In this document: one piece after another, positions 1 to 8,567 of the stretch | Layout: each line of letters begins with the position of its first letter | Position numbering within the stretch: the first letter of the stretch is position 1 | DNA from: an archaeon | Lineage (GTDB): Archaea; Asgardarchaeota; Thorarchaeia; Thorarchaeales; Thorarchaeaceae | Assembly: GCA_024275415.1 (NCBI GenBank) | Contig: JAJRZD010000015.1 | Span: 1-42,057 of the forward strand | DNA length: 42,057 nt | Direction: 5' to 3' | Translations under genes and position numbers: made by a program | Notes under the pieces: model-generated | The model's database searches: none | What the model was told of the DNA's origin: nothing | What the model saw: only the letters and a program-made list of their open reading frames with translations

Positions 1-151
1 ATTTAATCTCCTTATACGTTTATAGCGAATCCCCTGACAAGGGAACCTGCTCGCTGTCACTTCGGGGGATGCTTTTAACGCTTTCGACAAGACCACCTGA
101 CCAATGGAATGAAGGAGCGAGTCAAGAAGAGATATATCTTGGATCTGGCCA

Positions 152-799
152 GTGGGTAATCGGTGGAGAGTCGTGCTGGAGCAGGAGTCTGCAAGAAGGG
201 GGGCGGTTGTGATGCTGAGTGTGCAGATAGTGTACGTTGTTTCTTTGTTCTTCGTGATGTTAGAACTCAAACATACAGGCAATCTGCCGGAGTATCTAAC
301 AGGTTTGCCAGTGGGTATCAGCGAGGGATTCTATCCCCTTGTTGCACTAATCCTTCTTTTGAAAGGGGATAAAGCAGAGCATGTCAGAGTCCTTCTATAT
401 GGCGTGGTTTTCATCAATCTTGCAACTGTAACAGGATACTGGGTTATGCACAATGTGTTTGGTGGGAGCGCGACACCATCTGTACTCATATCATTTCTTG
501 TCATCCCATCAATCTTCATCCTTCTTTTTGTTCGCGATATGGAGTTCGAGCAGGAATCTTACGAGATGGATCAGTTTATGCGTTTAGAGATGGAGATTGA
601 GGAGCATACTAGCATAGAAGAGGGAATGGAGTGTGTCGCGAATCATATTAGGAAACACAGCGATGAATTCGATGACGAATACTATATACGATTCTTGGAG
701 TACCTGTCGAAACGGGATGATATGATAGGAAGTGTGGCAAGGTCTAGGCTGAGAGTGGAACACATTGATGGTGCGTCCAAATCCGGTCAAGTCTTATGA
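152..799 (+). CDS. Predicted membrane protein with acidic cytoplasmic tail
   Basis: I do not recognise the family. The N-terminal two thirds has about four hydrophobic segments (roughly residues 20-40, 58-70, 80-98 and 108-127). A charged, Glu-rich soluble tail of about 85 residues follows and probably lies in the cytoplasm. The GTG start is provisional, because a start near residue 20, just before the first hydrophobic segment, would fit equally well. The gene is the first in the window and has no clear operon partner. Its function cannot be assigned from sequence alone. Confidence 0.6.
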   Translation: MGNRWRVVLEQESARRGAVVMLSVQIVYVVSLFFVMLELKHTGNLPEYLTGLPVGISEGFYPLVALILLLKGDKAEHVRVLLYGVVFINLATVTGYWVMHNVFGGSATPSVLISFLVIPSIFILLFVRDMEFEQESYEMDQFMRLEMEIEEHTSIEEGMECVANHIRKHSDEFDDEYYIRFLEYLSKRDDMIGSVARSRLRVEHIDGASKSGQVL

Positions 800-912
800 A
801 CAGGATGGTAGACCAGAAGGCATTTCAGATTAATGGCTGCGAACATATCTCCGACGATTGGACTAGATAGTTCCACGAGAAACTGATTATCGAGCGCAGA
901 GGTGTCCGTAGA

Positions 913-1299
913 TTGAACCGGTTCAGGCTTCGATTTGATGATATCCAACCGAGTCAGCTCTATATCAGTAGAACCAAGTATGTAGAGGTATTGAAGCACT
1001 TTGATCTGGGACTGGAGCCAATCCCAATCAAGGAACTCGACGGGAAACTTGTTTCAACGGATGGCCATACAAGAAGTGTTGCTTGGATCCTGAAGGGATT
1101 CAAGGAAGTCGAGTGTGAGTGGGAGGACACAGAACTGAACTGGGATGCATATCGAGTCTGTGTCAAATGGTGCAGGGAAGTCGGAATCAAATCAATGTAC
1201 GACCTACAGGACAGGTTCCTTGACCACTCTCAGTATGAAGTGCTATGGCTTGAGAGATGCCGTGTCATGCAGGAAGATCTCCAAAGACAGGGAATTTGA
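913..1299 (+). CDS. Small ParB-like domain protein
   Basis: This 128-residue protein has the core VSTDGHTRSVAW (about residues 47-58), which resembles the DGHHR-type motif of ParB/Srx-like nucleotide-binding folds. From memory, similar domains of this length occur alone or fused to GNAT acetyltransferases in archaea and Firmicutes. The C-terminal half is rich in Trp and Cys, with two WC pairs. The TTG start is the earliest in frame and brings the protein close to the family's usual N-terminus (RFDDIQPSQLYI). No partner gene is adjacent, so a ParB-like fold is as far as the assignment goes. Confidence 0.55.
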   Translation: MNRFRLRFDDIQPSQLYISRTKYVEVLKHFDLGLEPIPIKELDGKLVSTDGHTRSVAWILKGFKEVECEWEDTELNWDAYRVCVKWCREVGIKSMYDLQDRFLDHSQYEVLWLERCRVMQEDLQRQGI

Positions 1300-1347
1300 C
1301 CGCTAATGCACGAGGGAGTTCATCGGCACATCTGAGCATTGATATTA

Positions 1348-1890
1348 CTAGTTCTGCACCAGTCCACTAATCCATCCTCGGATCTGATTCCAGTCCCTGA
1401 AATCCATCACATCAGGAACCTCAGCTCCCTCGGGAAGACGGGCCTTGACTATCTTCTTGACGAGCGCGCGGGTCACGAAGTTGTATCGCTTGAAGTCGAA
1501 CATGCCGCCAAAAAGCCCAGTCGAAACAAATGCGATCTCGGGGTACTGCGCAGCAATCTTGTCCAAGTATTCGCTTTGCGCATGGTCGCAGTATTCAGGA
1601 CTTCCTGCATCTCCACACACTACAAAAAGCGCCACTTTAGATGTGGAGAGCTTGTCACGATGTCGGTCTATGAATTCTAAAGGTTCCTTTGTCCATCTAC
1701 CTGCCTGTATCCCACTCCCAACTATCACCAGGTCGTAGTCTGTGATAGGGGACGGAAGAGAGCCTTCTTTCAGGTCAACCGCATCGACCTTCGCTCCTGC
1801 TTCTTCAGCGACCTTGACCATCTCCTTGACAATCTCAGTGGTAGTCCCGTATCGAGAACGATAACATATCGCAATGTGTCCCATAGGCAT
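1348..1890 (-). CDS. Flavodoxin-like protein (HemG/protoporphyrinogen oxidase-like)
   Basis: A flavodoxin fold of about 180 residues. The FMN phosphate-binding loop is near the N-terminus (YRSRYGTTTEIV), and a later loop SGIQAGRW matches flavodoxin domains of the HemG/menaquinone-dependent protoporphyrinogen oxidase group. It likely carries FMN and acts in electron transfer; the substrate is unknown. I chose the ATG at 1890 because a TATA-like AAGTATATG lies about 30 nt upstream (1918-1926), so the transcript would be nearly leaderless. The earlier in-frame ATG at 1920 falls inside that TATA box. Confidence 0.75.
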   Translation of the reverse strand: MPMGHIAICYRSRYGTTTEIVKEMVKVAEEAGAKVDAVDLKEGSLPSPITDYDLVIVGSGIQAGRWTKEPLEFIDRHRDKLSTSKVALFVVCGDAGSPEYCDHAQSEYLDKIAAQYPEIAFVSTGLFGGMFDFKRYNFVTRALVKKIVKARLPEGAEVPDVMDFRDWNQIRGWISGLVQN

Positions 1891-1920
1891 CGAGTGCGAG
1901 CGCACAGAACACCTGTACAT

Positions 1921-2597
1921 ATACTTTCGGGAGGGGGAGTTTTATTTGGAGGGATGATGGTCTTCGCGTCATGTACTATGACAAGCTCGTGTGTCTGCGT
2001 CCTCTAGAGATGGATAATCTTTGAGGGCATCATCCCATTCCACAACCAGTGGGAACTCCGCAGATGGGCTAAGGTCTCGTCTATTACGATATCTTTCAAA
2101 ACGAGTTTTTTGACAGGTTCCCGGTAGGTGTCTCGATTGGGGCGCCTCGAGACCAATAAAAAATGAGCGCACTCACGTTGCTTCCAACGCGAGCACATCT
2201 TCGAGAGTCACATCGTGTTCCTTGCTAGGACGAGATGATTGTGCTGGGGAGGACTCGTTTGCAATGGAACGTAAAGCCGGATCCTTCAAGGAGGCTTATC
2301 TCCTGAAGTATGCCTCACATATTGCATTAGTAGAAACCTTCTGCCTTGGAGCCCTCGAGAGGGTTTCGCGAGCTGGAACTTTCGCTGATGCCATGATTAT
2401 TACCTCACAACAAACGCGAAGGCATAGCCTACCGCCTTGGTCGAGATGACTGGAGCGTTCTTCTTCGTGTTCCGAGTCCGGTTATTAGTTGCTAGAGCCA
2501 TGATGTTTCACGAGAATTACTGCTCATCTTCAGTATATATAGCGAAGCCACAACACAGGGTCACAGAAGTGGGTCACAATTTGTTACTATGGTCTGG
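1921..2597. other. Gene-poor intergenic region
   Basis: About 680 nt without a convincing intact gene. Short open frames on both strands show no recognisable domain. The only hint of coding ancestry is a possible DUF433-like remnant on the minus strand (entered separately). No tRNA, repeat array or strong hairpin was seen. Confidence 0.5.
1969..2198 (-). pseudogene. Possible decayed DUF433-type antitoxin gene
   Basis: Two overlapping minus-strand frames together resemble a DUF433 (VapB-like antitoxin) protein. One frame gives NRDTYREPVKKLVLKDI, comparable to the family's RGTRIPV..VL segment. The next frame gives DDALKDYPSLEDADTRAC, comparable to the EILEDYPHLTLEDIRAA segment. The two parts need a frameshift to join, so the gene would be broken. 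No DUF5615-type toxin partner is visible next to it. The similarity is short and judged by eye. Confidence 0.3.
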
Positions 2598-3524
2598 TCA
2601 AGAAGGAGTGGTTTCATCGTGGTGCCGAGTAGTGAGATACCTCTGCGAAACGACCACTCCAAGGATGGTGAGAGCCCCGCCTGTGACCTGAAGGAACGAG
2701 GTAGGTTCTCCCAGTAAGAAGACAGCCATAACAAGTCCCCAGACTCCGATAAGATTGAGTGCTATCTGCACTCTCGATGCTTCGATGTGTTTCATGCTCT
2801 CATAGTAGAAAATGAACGCGATGACCGAGTTCACAACCCCGACCCAGACGACTACCAGCCACGAAATCGGGCCAAGCCTGGGCAGGACGGATAGATCCTC
2901 ATAGATTGCCGCTGATAGCCACAGGAAAGGCACTGCAAAAAGCGTGCTGAACGCGGTGACAGAAATCGAGTCCACTTCCGCCACCGCGATTTTTCCTGCG
3001 ATACCATTGAGAGCGAACAGAAGCGTGGAGATGATGATGAGCAGGTCGCCGGCTATTCGTACAAGCCCAAACTCACTATCTAACGGGACACCTCCCAAAA
3101 CGATGAACGATGCGCCAACAGTCGCAAGAACCAGCCCTCCAACCTTGTCTATCGTTATCGGTTCCTTGAGCATTGGGGCAGCGAGGATGACCGCAAAGAC
3201 GGGACTCATATTAAGTAACAGGAGAGTTTCACCCGCACTCGTCATGCTCAGACCGATGTACTGCAAGACCTGAGAGAGAAAGGGGCCGAGCAGTCCGGCC
3301 AGTAGGATGCTCTTCCAATATGCCTTGGAGTTCGATAGTTTCTCCTCACTCCCCTTGGACAGCAATACAAGGACAACAAGGAATGGGCTTGCGATAGTAT
3401 AGCGGAGTGCCACGAAGATGATGGGCGTCATCTCCACATAGATCATCTTTGCAAGGATGAGCGAAGATGCCCACATCAAGGTCGTGAGCAGCAATGCTGC
3501 CCATGCAAGATAGAGCTTCTTCAT
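2598..3524 (-). CDS. EamA/DMT-family transporter
   Basis: The 308-residue protein has ten hydrophobic segments arranged as two internally similar halves, the hallmark of EamA-domain drug/metabolite transporters in the cytoplasmic membrane. The first half starts LAWAALLLTTLMWASSLILAK and the second includes GDLLIIISTLLFALNGIAGK. The substrate cannot be read from sequence; family members export amino acids, nucleosides or other small metabolites. Length is normal for the family and there are no breaks. Neighbours are unrelated, so it looks monocistronic. Confidence 0.85.
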   Translation of the reverse strand: MKKLYLAWAALLLTTLMWASSLILAKMIYVEMTPIIFVALRYTIASPFLVVLVLLSKGSEEKLSNSKAYWKSILLAGLLGPFLSQVLQYIGLSMTSAGETLLLLNMSPVFAVILAAPMLKEPITIDKVGGLVLATVGASFIVLGGVPLDSEFGLVRIAGDLLIIISTLLFALNGIAGKIAVAEVDSISVTAFSTLFAVPFLWLSAAIYEDLSVLPRLGPISWLVVVWVGVVNSVIAFIFYYESMKHIEASRVQIALNLIGVWGLVMAVFLLGEPTSFLQVTGGALTILGVVVSQRYLTTRHHDETTPS

Positions 3525-3615
3525 CGCAAAGTCCCTCCGTCAAAATACTACTATCCTGTGTCACTCCTAGCATCACATCAGGTGACTCACTAGATGCAAA
3601 GATTGGAATCATTGT

Positions 3616-3909
3616 TCAGAAGTGCCGAGCTTCTGCACCCCACTTATACTCTTCCACCGCCGACCGCTCAAGAACCTCTCTGGCGAATGCCCACATGACC
3701 TTGGCGAAGTTCTCACTCTCAATCTCCAAGACCCAGCCTGTCCATGGTGTGTAGAGGTCGATCTCCGGTCGGTAGTCACGTTCCCTGTGCTGTAAGACGA
3801 AGACCCCTGAGTCCAGTCTGAGAATACGGATGTGATACCGGTCTGTTCGATACTCAGCCCTAACCGTGGTGTCATCCGCTTGGAAGTCACTTATGTCAGG
3901 TTCGAACAT
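3616..3909 (-). CDS. Hypothetical small protein
   Basis: About 97 residues if started at the Met preceding FEPDISDF; an upstream in-frame start at 3966 would add 19 residues. The protein is soluble, with alternating charged and aromatic residues (WTGWVLEIESENFAKVMW), and probably has an alpha/beta fold. I do not recognise it. It lies alone between a transporter and a methyltransferase gene, so context gives no functional clue. Confidence 0.5.
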   Translation of the reverse strand: MFEPDISDFQADDTTVRAEYRTDRYHIRILRLDSGVFVLQHRERDYRPEIDLYTPWTGWVLEIESENFAKVMWAFAREVLERSAVEEYKWGAEARHF

Positions 3910-4066
3910 CGTATCATGCCCAGTAGTATAATGACATCTTCCGGCTAAGTGCTTTCGTATTACCAATGGATATCGAGATTGATGCCAGAATTTTATTTCT
4001 GATATGCATGATTCTCATGTAATCTGGTGGAGGATTCGAATCTAAGGTGTTCCGTGTCACCTCGGT

Positions 4067-4813
4067 TCACTTTTTGAATCCGACGTATACCAACACGCTT
4101 ACTTTCAATGCCAACGAATATGTTATCATATCCAGTCGCATCTTTCTCAGGAAGCGTACCATACGAGAGGTCAGGCGATCCCCGATGGGGTTAATCCCTA
4201 GGAACTTGTGCTGGACATATATCTTCGTTAGGTCGGTGAACTTGAAATTCCTCCTCTCAAGTAATGAGTCGAGCCTTTTACGGGTGTACGGCCAGTAGTT
4301 GATGTAGTCCTTGTTCCTGACCCTCTTACAGACGGGATGCCATGCCACTCGCGGAAGCCATGTCAGCAGAGGAATCAGGGTGTGAGGCTCAATCAGCTGC
4401 CATCGATTCATGACACTGATGTATACCAGACCGGCAGGCTTGAGGACTCGGTGAACCTCTTTCATGACCTGCTCTATGTTGTGATATGAGATATGCTCAA
4501 GGACATCATTGAGGAGAACTGTGTCAAAGCTTGCGTCTTCAAAGGGGAACTGAATACCATCATAATGACGGAACTCCGTGTTCGGGAATTGCTCTCGTGC
4601 CTTCTTCACGAACCCCTCGTTGACCTCGATTCCTACTGAGTCAATCCCTCGATCAGAGAATGCACTGATTATTGCCCCGTTGCCAAATCCAACATCCAGT
4701 ATCCTTGAAGGGCTATGATTGGCAATACGAAATGCCCTGTCTATCTCTCGTGCCCTGATACGTCGCTTCGCCAGAGTTTGCTTGCTGTGATGCGCTTCCG
4801 ATGGCCCTGTCAT
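4067..4813 (-). CDS. Class I SAM-dependent methyltransferase
   Basis: The 248-residue protein has a complete Rossmann methyltransferase core: motif I ILDVGFGNGAI (about residues 38-48) binds S-adenosylmethionine, an acidic residue follows in VGIEV, and FDTVLLNDVLEH is the post-motif region typical of the UbiE/Methyltransf_11 group. It probably methylates a small molecule, lipid or glycan; the C-terminal third is basic and aromatic and may contact the substrate. It lies downstream of rps7 on the same strand with a gap of about 180 nt, in the place where many archaea carry elongation factor genes. No operon link is evident. Confidence 0.8.
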   Translation of the reverse strand: MTGPSEAHHSKQTLAKRRIRAREIDRAFRIANHSPSRILDVGFGNGAIISAFSDRGIDSVGIEVNEGFVKKAREQFPNTEFRHYDGIQFPFEDASFDTVLLNDVLEHISYHNIEQVMKEVHRVLKPAGLVYISVMNRWQLIEPHTLIPLLTWLPRVAWHPVCKRVRNKDYINYWPYTRKRLDSLLERRNFKFTDLTKIYVQHKFLGINPIGDRLTSRMVRFLRKMRLDMITYSLALKVSVLVYVGFKK

Positions 4814-4992
4814 TTGCTTGTGGATGACCTGGTTGTAGATAATAACCTTGTCCTGCTATCGAATGAGGGATTTCTATACGCTCTGATTGATTCACATACC
4901 ATACTGCAGATAGTCCAACATAATCGCACTCGTGTGCTTTTTGCCCAAAGGACGATGTTCGGTACGGATATCCGTGCTCGTGTCGATTCTGA

Positions 4993-5652
4993 TTATCGTG
5001 CGGAACGTGCCACACGCTCACGCTCTTCCTTCCTTGCGATAGCGAAACTTGCAGTGTCACCCTTGTATGCAAGAAGGAGCTCATCCACGACACATTCCTC
5101 AAGGCTCTTGGCACTCTTGTGAGCGTTACGAACCGCACCTACAGCCAGATATCTGAGAGCCAAGTCGATGCGCCGCTGCGGTGCGACGTCTACTGAACGC
5201 GGATATGCCATTCCACCGTAGGATATTCGGGTGGTCTCCTCTGCCGGAGCTGCGTTCTCCACCGCCGTGACTAGCACTTGAATAGGATTCATTCCGGTCC
5301 TGTAGTGTATCATCTCAAACGCCCTATGAAGGACATTGATAGCCTTTGCCTTCTTCCCCGCATTCCGACCTGTGCGGGTCTTCTTGTCTTTCCGGCGCCC
5401 TGCATTCAGCAACTTGTTGACGTATCGCTCTACTATTGGTACTCGTGATTTCCTGAACCTTCTGTGTGCATGCCGCCCTGATGTGTGCGGAATCAAAACC
5501 GGCCTCAGTGAGATGTACTTGACCAGCCCGGGATCCTTTACCTCCACCTCGCTTGAGTCCCACTTGCCGAATAACAATAGGTCGGGCGCTACTCGCATCA
5601 CCGTCGTTTCGACCTCTACCTCGCCTTCACTGATTCGCTCTTCTTCAGACAT
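4993..5652 (-). CDS. rps7: 30S ribosomal protein S7 (uS7)
   Basis: Archaeal S7, a primary 16S rRNA-binding protein of the small-subunit head. Recognisable blocks are VERYVNKLLNAGRR, GKKAKAINVLHRAFEMI, PIQVLVTAVENAAPAEET and a C-terminal ALRYLAVGAVRNA. The acidic N-terminal extension is usual in archaea. The ATG at 5652 follows a GGTGG motif; a GTG at 5661 abuts the rps12 stop and is the alternative. It is the last gene of the rpoB-rpoA1-rpoA2-rpl30e-nusA-rps12-rps7 operon. The usual next genes, EF-2 and EF-1A, are absent here. Confidence 0.96.
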   Translation of the reverse strand: MSEEERISEGEVEVETTVMRVAPDLLLFGKWDSSEVEVKDPGLVKYISLRPVLIPHTSGRHAHRRFRKSRVPIVERYVNKLLNAGRRKDKKTRTGRNAGKKAKAINVLHRAFEMIHYRTGMNPIQVLVTAVENAAPAEETTRISYGGMAYPRSVDVAPQRRIDLALRYLAVGAVRNAHKSAKSLEECVVDELLLAYKGDTASFAIARKEERERVARSAR

Positions 5653-5661
5653 CTCTACCAC

Positions 5662-6105
5662 CTATCGTATCGGCTTCTCCCTCTTCCCGTATATTAAGGA
5701 CTCCAAACTCACGCCGTTCACCTTGACAACTTTCCATCTTACGCCTGGCAAATCTCCCATAGCGCCACCCATGGCACCACCAATCCCCTCGACCGTCACC
5801 CTATCATGCTCGTCGATGTATTTTAGAGCTCCATCACCGGGTAAGAACGCAGTGATCTGTTTACCATTCTTAGAGAGTTGCATCCGAACTGCCTTACGGA
5901 TGGCAGAGTTTGGCTGCTTGCTTTCTATGCCAACCTTCTCAAGGACTATGCCTCTTGCCTGCGGGGCACCTTCGAGAGGGTCAGTTTTCTTCTTGAGTTT
6001 GAGGGTACGGCTTTTGTAGCTTGCCTTCTTCCATCTGAAGCGTTTGCGTTTTCGACTGAGTGGCCTTGCGGCGAACTCTCCGAGTGGACTTTTAGTTGGT
6101 GACAA
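5662..6105 (-). CDS. rps12: 30S ribosomal protein S12 (uS12)
   Basis: Archaeal S12, the decoding-centre protein. Family blocks are [50 protein letters not shown] and [18 protein letters not shown]. The TTG at 6105 is preferred: GAGGT lies 8 nt upstream, and the resulting 147-residue product matches the usual archaeal length. The ATG at 6138 would add 11 atypical residues that include the Shine-Dalgarno sequence itself. Its stop codon abuts the rps7 start region, so the two genes are probably translated as a coupled pair. Confidence 0.95.
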   Translation of the reverse strand: MSPTKSPLGEFAARPLSRKRKRFRWKKASYKSRTLKLKKKTDPLEGAPQARGIVLEKVGIESKQPNSAIRKAVRMQLSKNGKQITAFLPGDGALKYIDEHDRVTVEGIGGAMGGAMGDLPGVRWKVVKVNGVSLESLIYGKREKPIR

Positions 6106-6218
6106 TGTGAATGACCTCTTTGTAGATATACGGTGCATACCCGAGTGGGGTGTGCGAAGTGAGTGGTCAGAGCACCCGCTTTTCGTATGCTTAAAAGCAT
6201 TATGAAACGGAGAGGGAA

Positions 6219-6653
6219 TCAGGCTATCATGACGTTCTCGAGTTCAAAGTGACGGCGGACGAGGATACGGGCGCGGGCGACATTACGTCCGCCTTTGCCG
6301 ATGGCAATGCCACGGTCTTCCTTCTTCACGGTGACGTAGGCGATGAGGTTGCCTTCGCGGTTCTCGGTGACCTTGACCTTCTCGACTCGGGCTGGTGCCA
6401 GAGCGCTCTTGACGAAGTCCTCCACAGTGTCAGCCATCTCGACGATATCCACATCCCTGCCGAAGGCATCGGCCACTGCGCGAACCTTCTCACCGCCCCT
6501 TCCGACGGCGAGCCCGAGCTGTTTCTGACGGACGACGAAGATGAGTCTGTTGCCCTTGTCGTCGCGTACCACATCCACAGCGCTGACGTTAGTGATGCGC
6601 TCGAATATAGCAATGAGCTGCATATCGTCCATGGAAAGCTTGATGTTGGGCAA
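6219..6653 (-). CDS. nusA: Archaeal NusA-like transcription factor
   Basis: The 144-residue protein has two KH RNA-binding domains: [19 protein letters not shown] (about residues 47-65) and [18 protein letters not shown] (about 114-131). This is the short archaeal NusA, lacking the bacterial N-terminal polymerase-binding and S1 domains. Its place between L30e and S12, downstream of the polymerase genes, is the conserved archaeal order. It is thought to influence transcription elongation or termination or to bind nascent rRNA; the precise archaeal role is not established by this sequence. Confidence 0.93.
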   Translation of the reverse strand: MPNIKLSMDDMQLIAIFERITNVSAVDVVRDDKGNRLIFVVRQKQLGLAVGRGGEKVRAVADAFGRDVDIVEMADTVEDFVKSALAPARVEKVKVTENREGNLIAYVTVKKEDRGIAIGKGGRNVARARILVRRHFELENVMIA

Positions 6654-6664
6654 ATCCTATCGCC

Positions 6665-6958
6665 TCAGCCCATTTTCAGGATCTTGGAGTCTCCGGGTTC
6701 AAGCACTGCGATGGCAGAAATCATGAATGGTTTCCCAACGGTTTCACCGAGGTCCCACGAGGTGCCCTCGAAAGTCTGTACTTTGACCCCTCCGAGCTGG
6801 GCATATCGCTCGATGTCGTCGCGTTCGTTCTGTGGGCAGTTGGCGGCGACCACGACTAGCTTGGCCTCGCCGTTCTTGATGGCGTCGATGGATGACTTGG
6901 CGCCGATCTTGCACTTGCCTGTGCTCACTGCGCTGGCGATTTGCTGATTTAGGCTCAA
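6665..6958 (-). CDS. rpl30e: 50S ribosomal protein L30e
   Basis: L30e belongs to the L7Ae/L30e/S12e/Gadd45 RNA-binding fold. SLNQQIASAVSTGKCKIGAK and KNGEAKLVVVAANCP are characteristic. I prefer the TTG at 6958: GAGGT lies 7 nt upstream, and the 97-residue product matches archaeal orthologues. An in-frame TTG at 6982 would add eight residues. This follows the same GAGGT/TTG pattern seen for rps12 in the operon. The gene lies between rpoA2 and nusA, its usual archaeal place. Confidence 0.93.
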   Translation of the reverse strand: MSLNQQIASAVSTGKCKIGAKSSIDAIKNGEAKLVVVAANCPQNERDDIERYAQLGGVKVQTFEGTSWDLGETVGKPFMISAIAVLEPGDSKILKMG

Positions 6959-7056
6959 TTGTCTAACCTCTTTCTTGTTCAACTGTGACTTGTGATAAGC
7001 CCAGAAACTGGTCTGCTACTTGGGCTCTTTTGTTTTAACGATTCCGCTCTAGCACG

Positions 7057-8292
<1,236 letters not shown>

Positions 8293-8392
8293 CTACCTCC
8301 TTGGTAGTATTCTGGACGATAATGACCAAATTACTCTTTGACATGTCTAAAGTGAAGAATCATTGGGTTCTAGAGATTGCTCCAACGGGGAT

Positions 8393-8402
8393 TGTATAAA
8401 AC
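8393..8402 (-). promoter_or_regulatory. Possible TATA box for rpoA2
   Basis: GGTTTTATAC on the minus strand lies about 110 nt before the rpoA2 start, inside the unusually wide rpoA1-rpoA2 gap. Its sequence is TATA-like. It could allow rpoA2 to be transcribed separately from rpoB-rpoA1. Sequence resemblance only. Confidence 0.3.
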
Positions 8403-8567
8403 CATTTGGATAAGCTCCACCTGTCCATTCATGTTCTGAAATTATATCTTTTTACTAAGACCACACAGTAGAATCTTGTTCCGAATGCTTGTCGTACGTT
8501 TCAATTGCCTATTGTTAGGTCACAGACACGAAGATATACATCCCAAGATTCCTTTCAGTGGTGGTTG

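Noticed and set aside
2222..2691. Two overlapping plus-strand open frames
   Set aside because: Composition is atypical, there are no domains, and the second runs into the end of the opposite-strand transporter gene.
4027..4043. tRNA T-arm-like GGATTCGAATC
   Set aside because: The flanking bases cannot form a T stem on either strand, with or without an intron, and no acceptor or anticodon arm is nearby.
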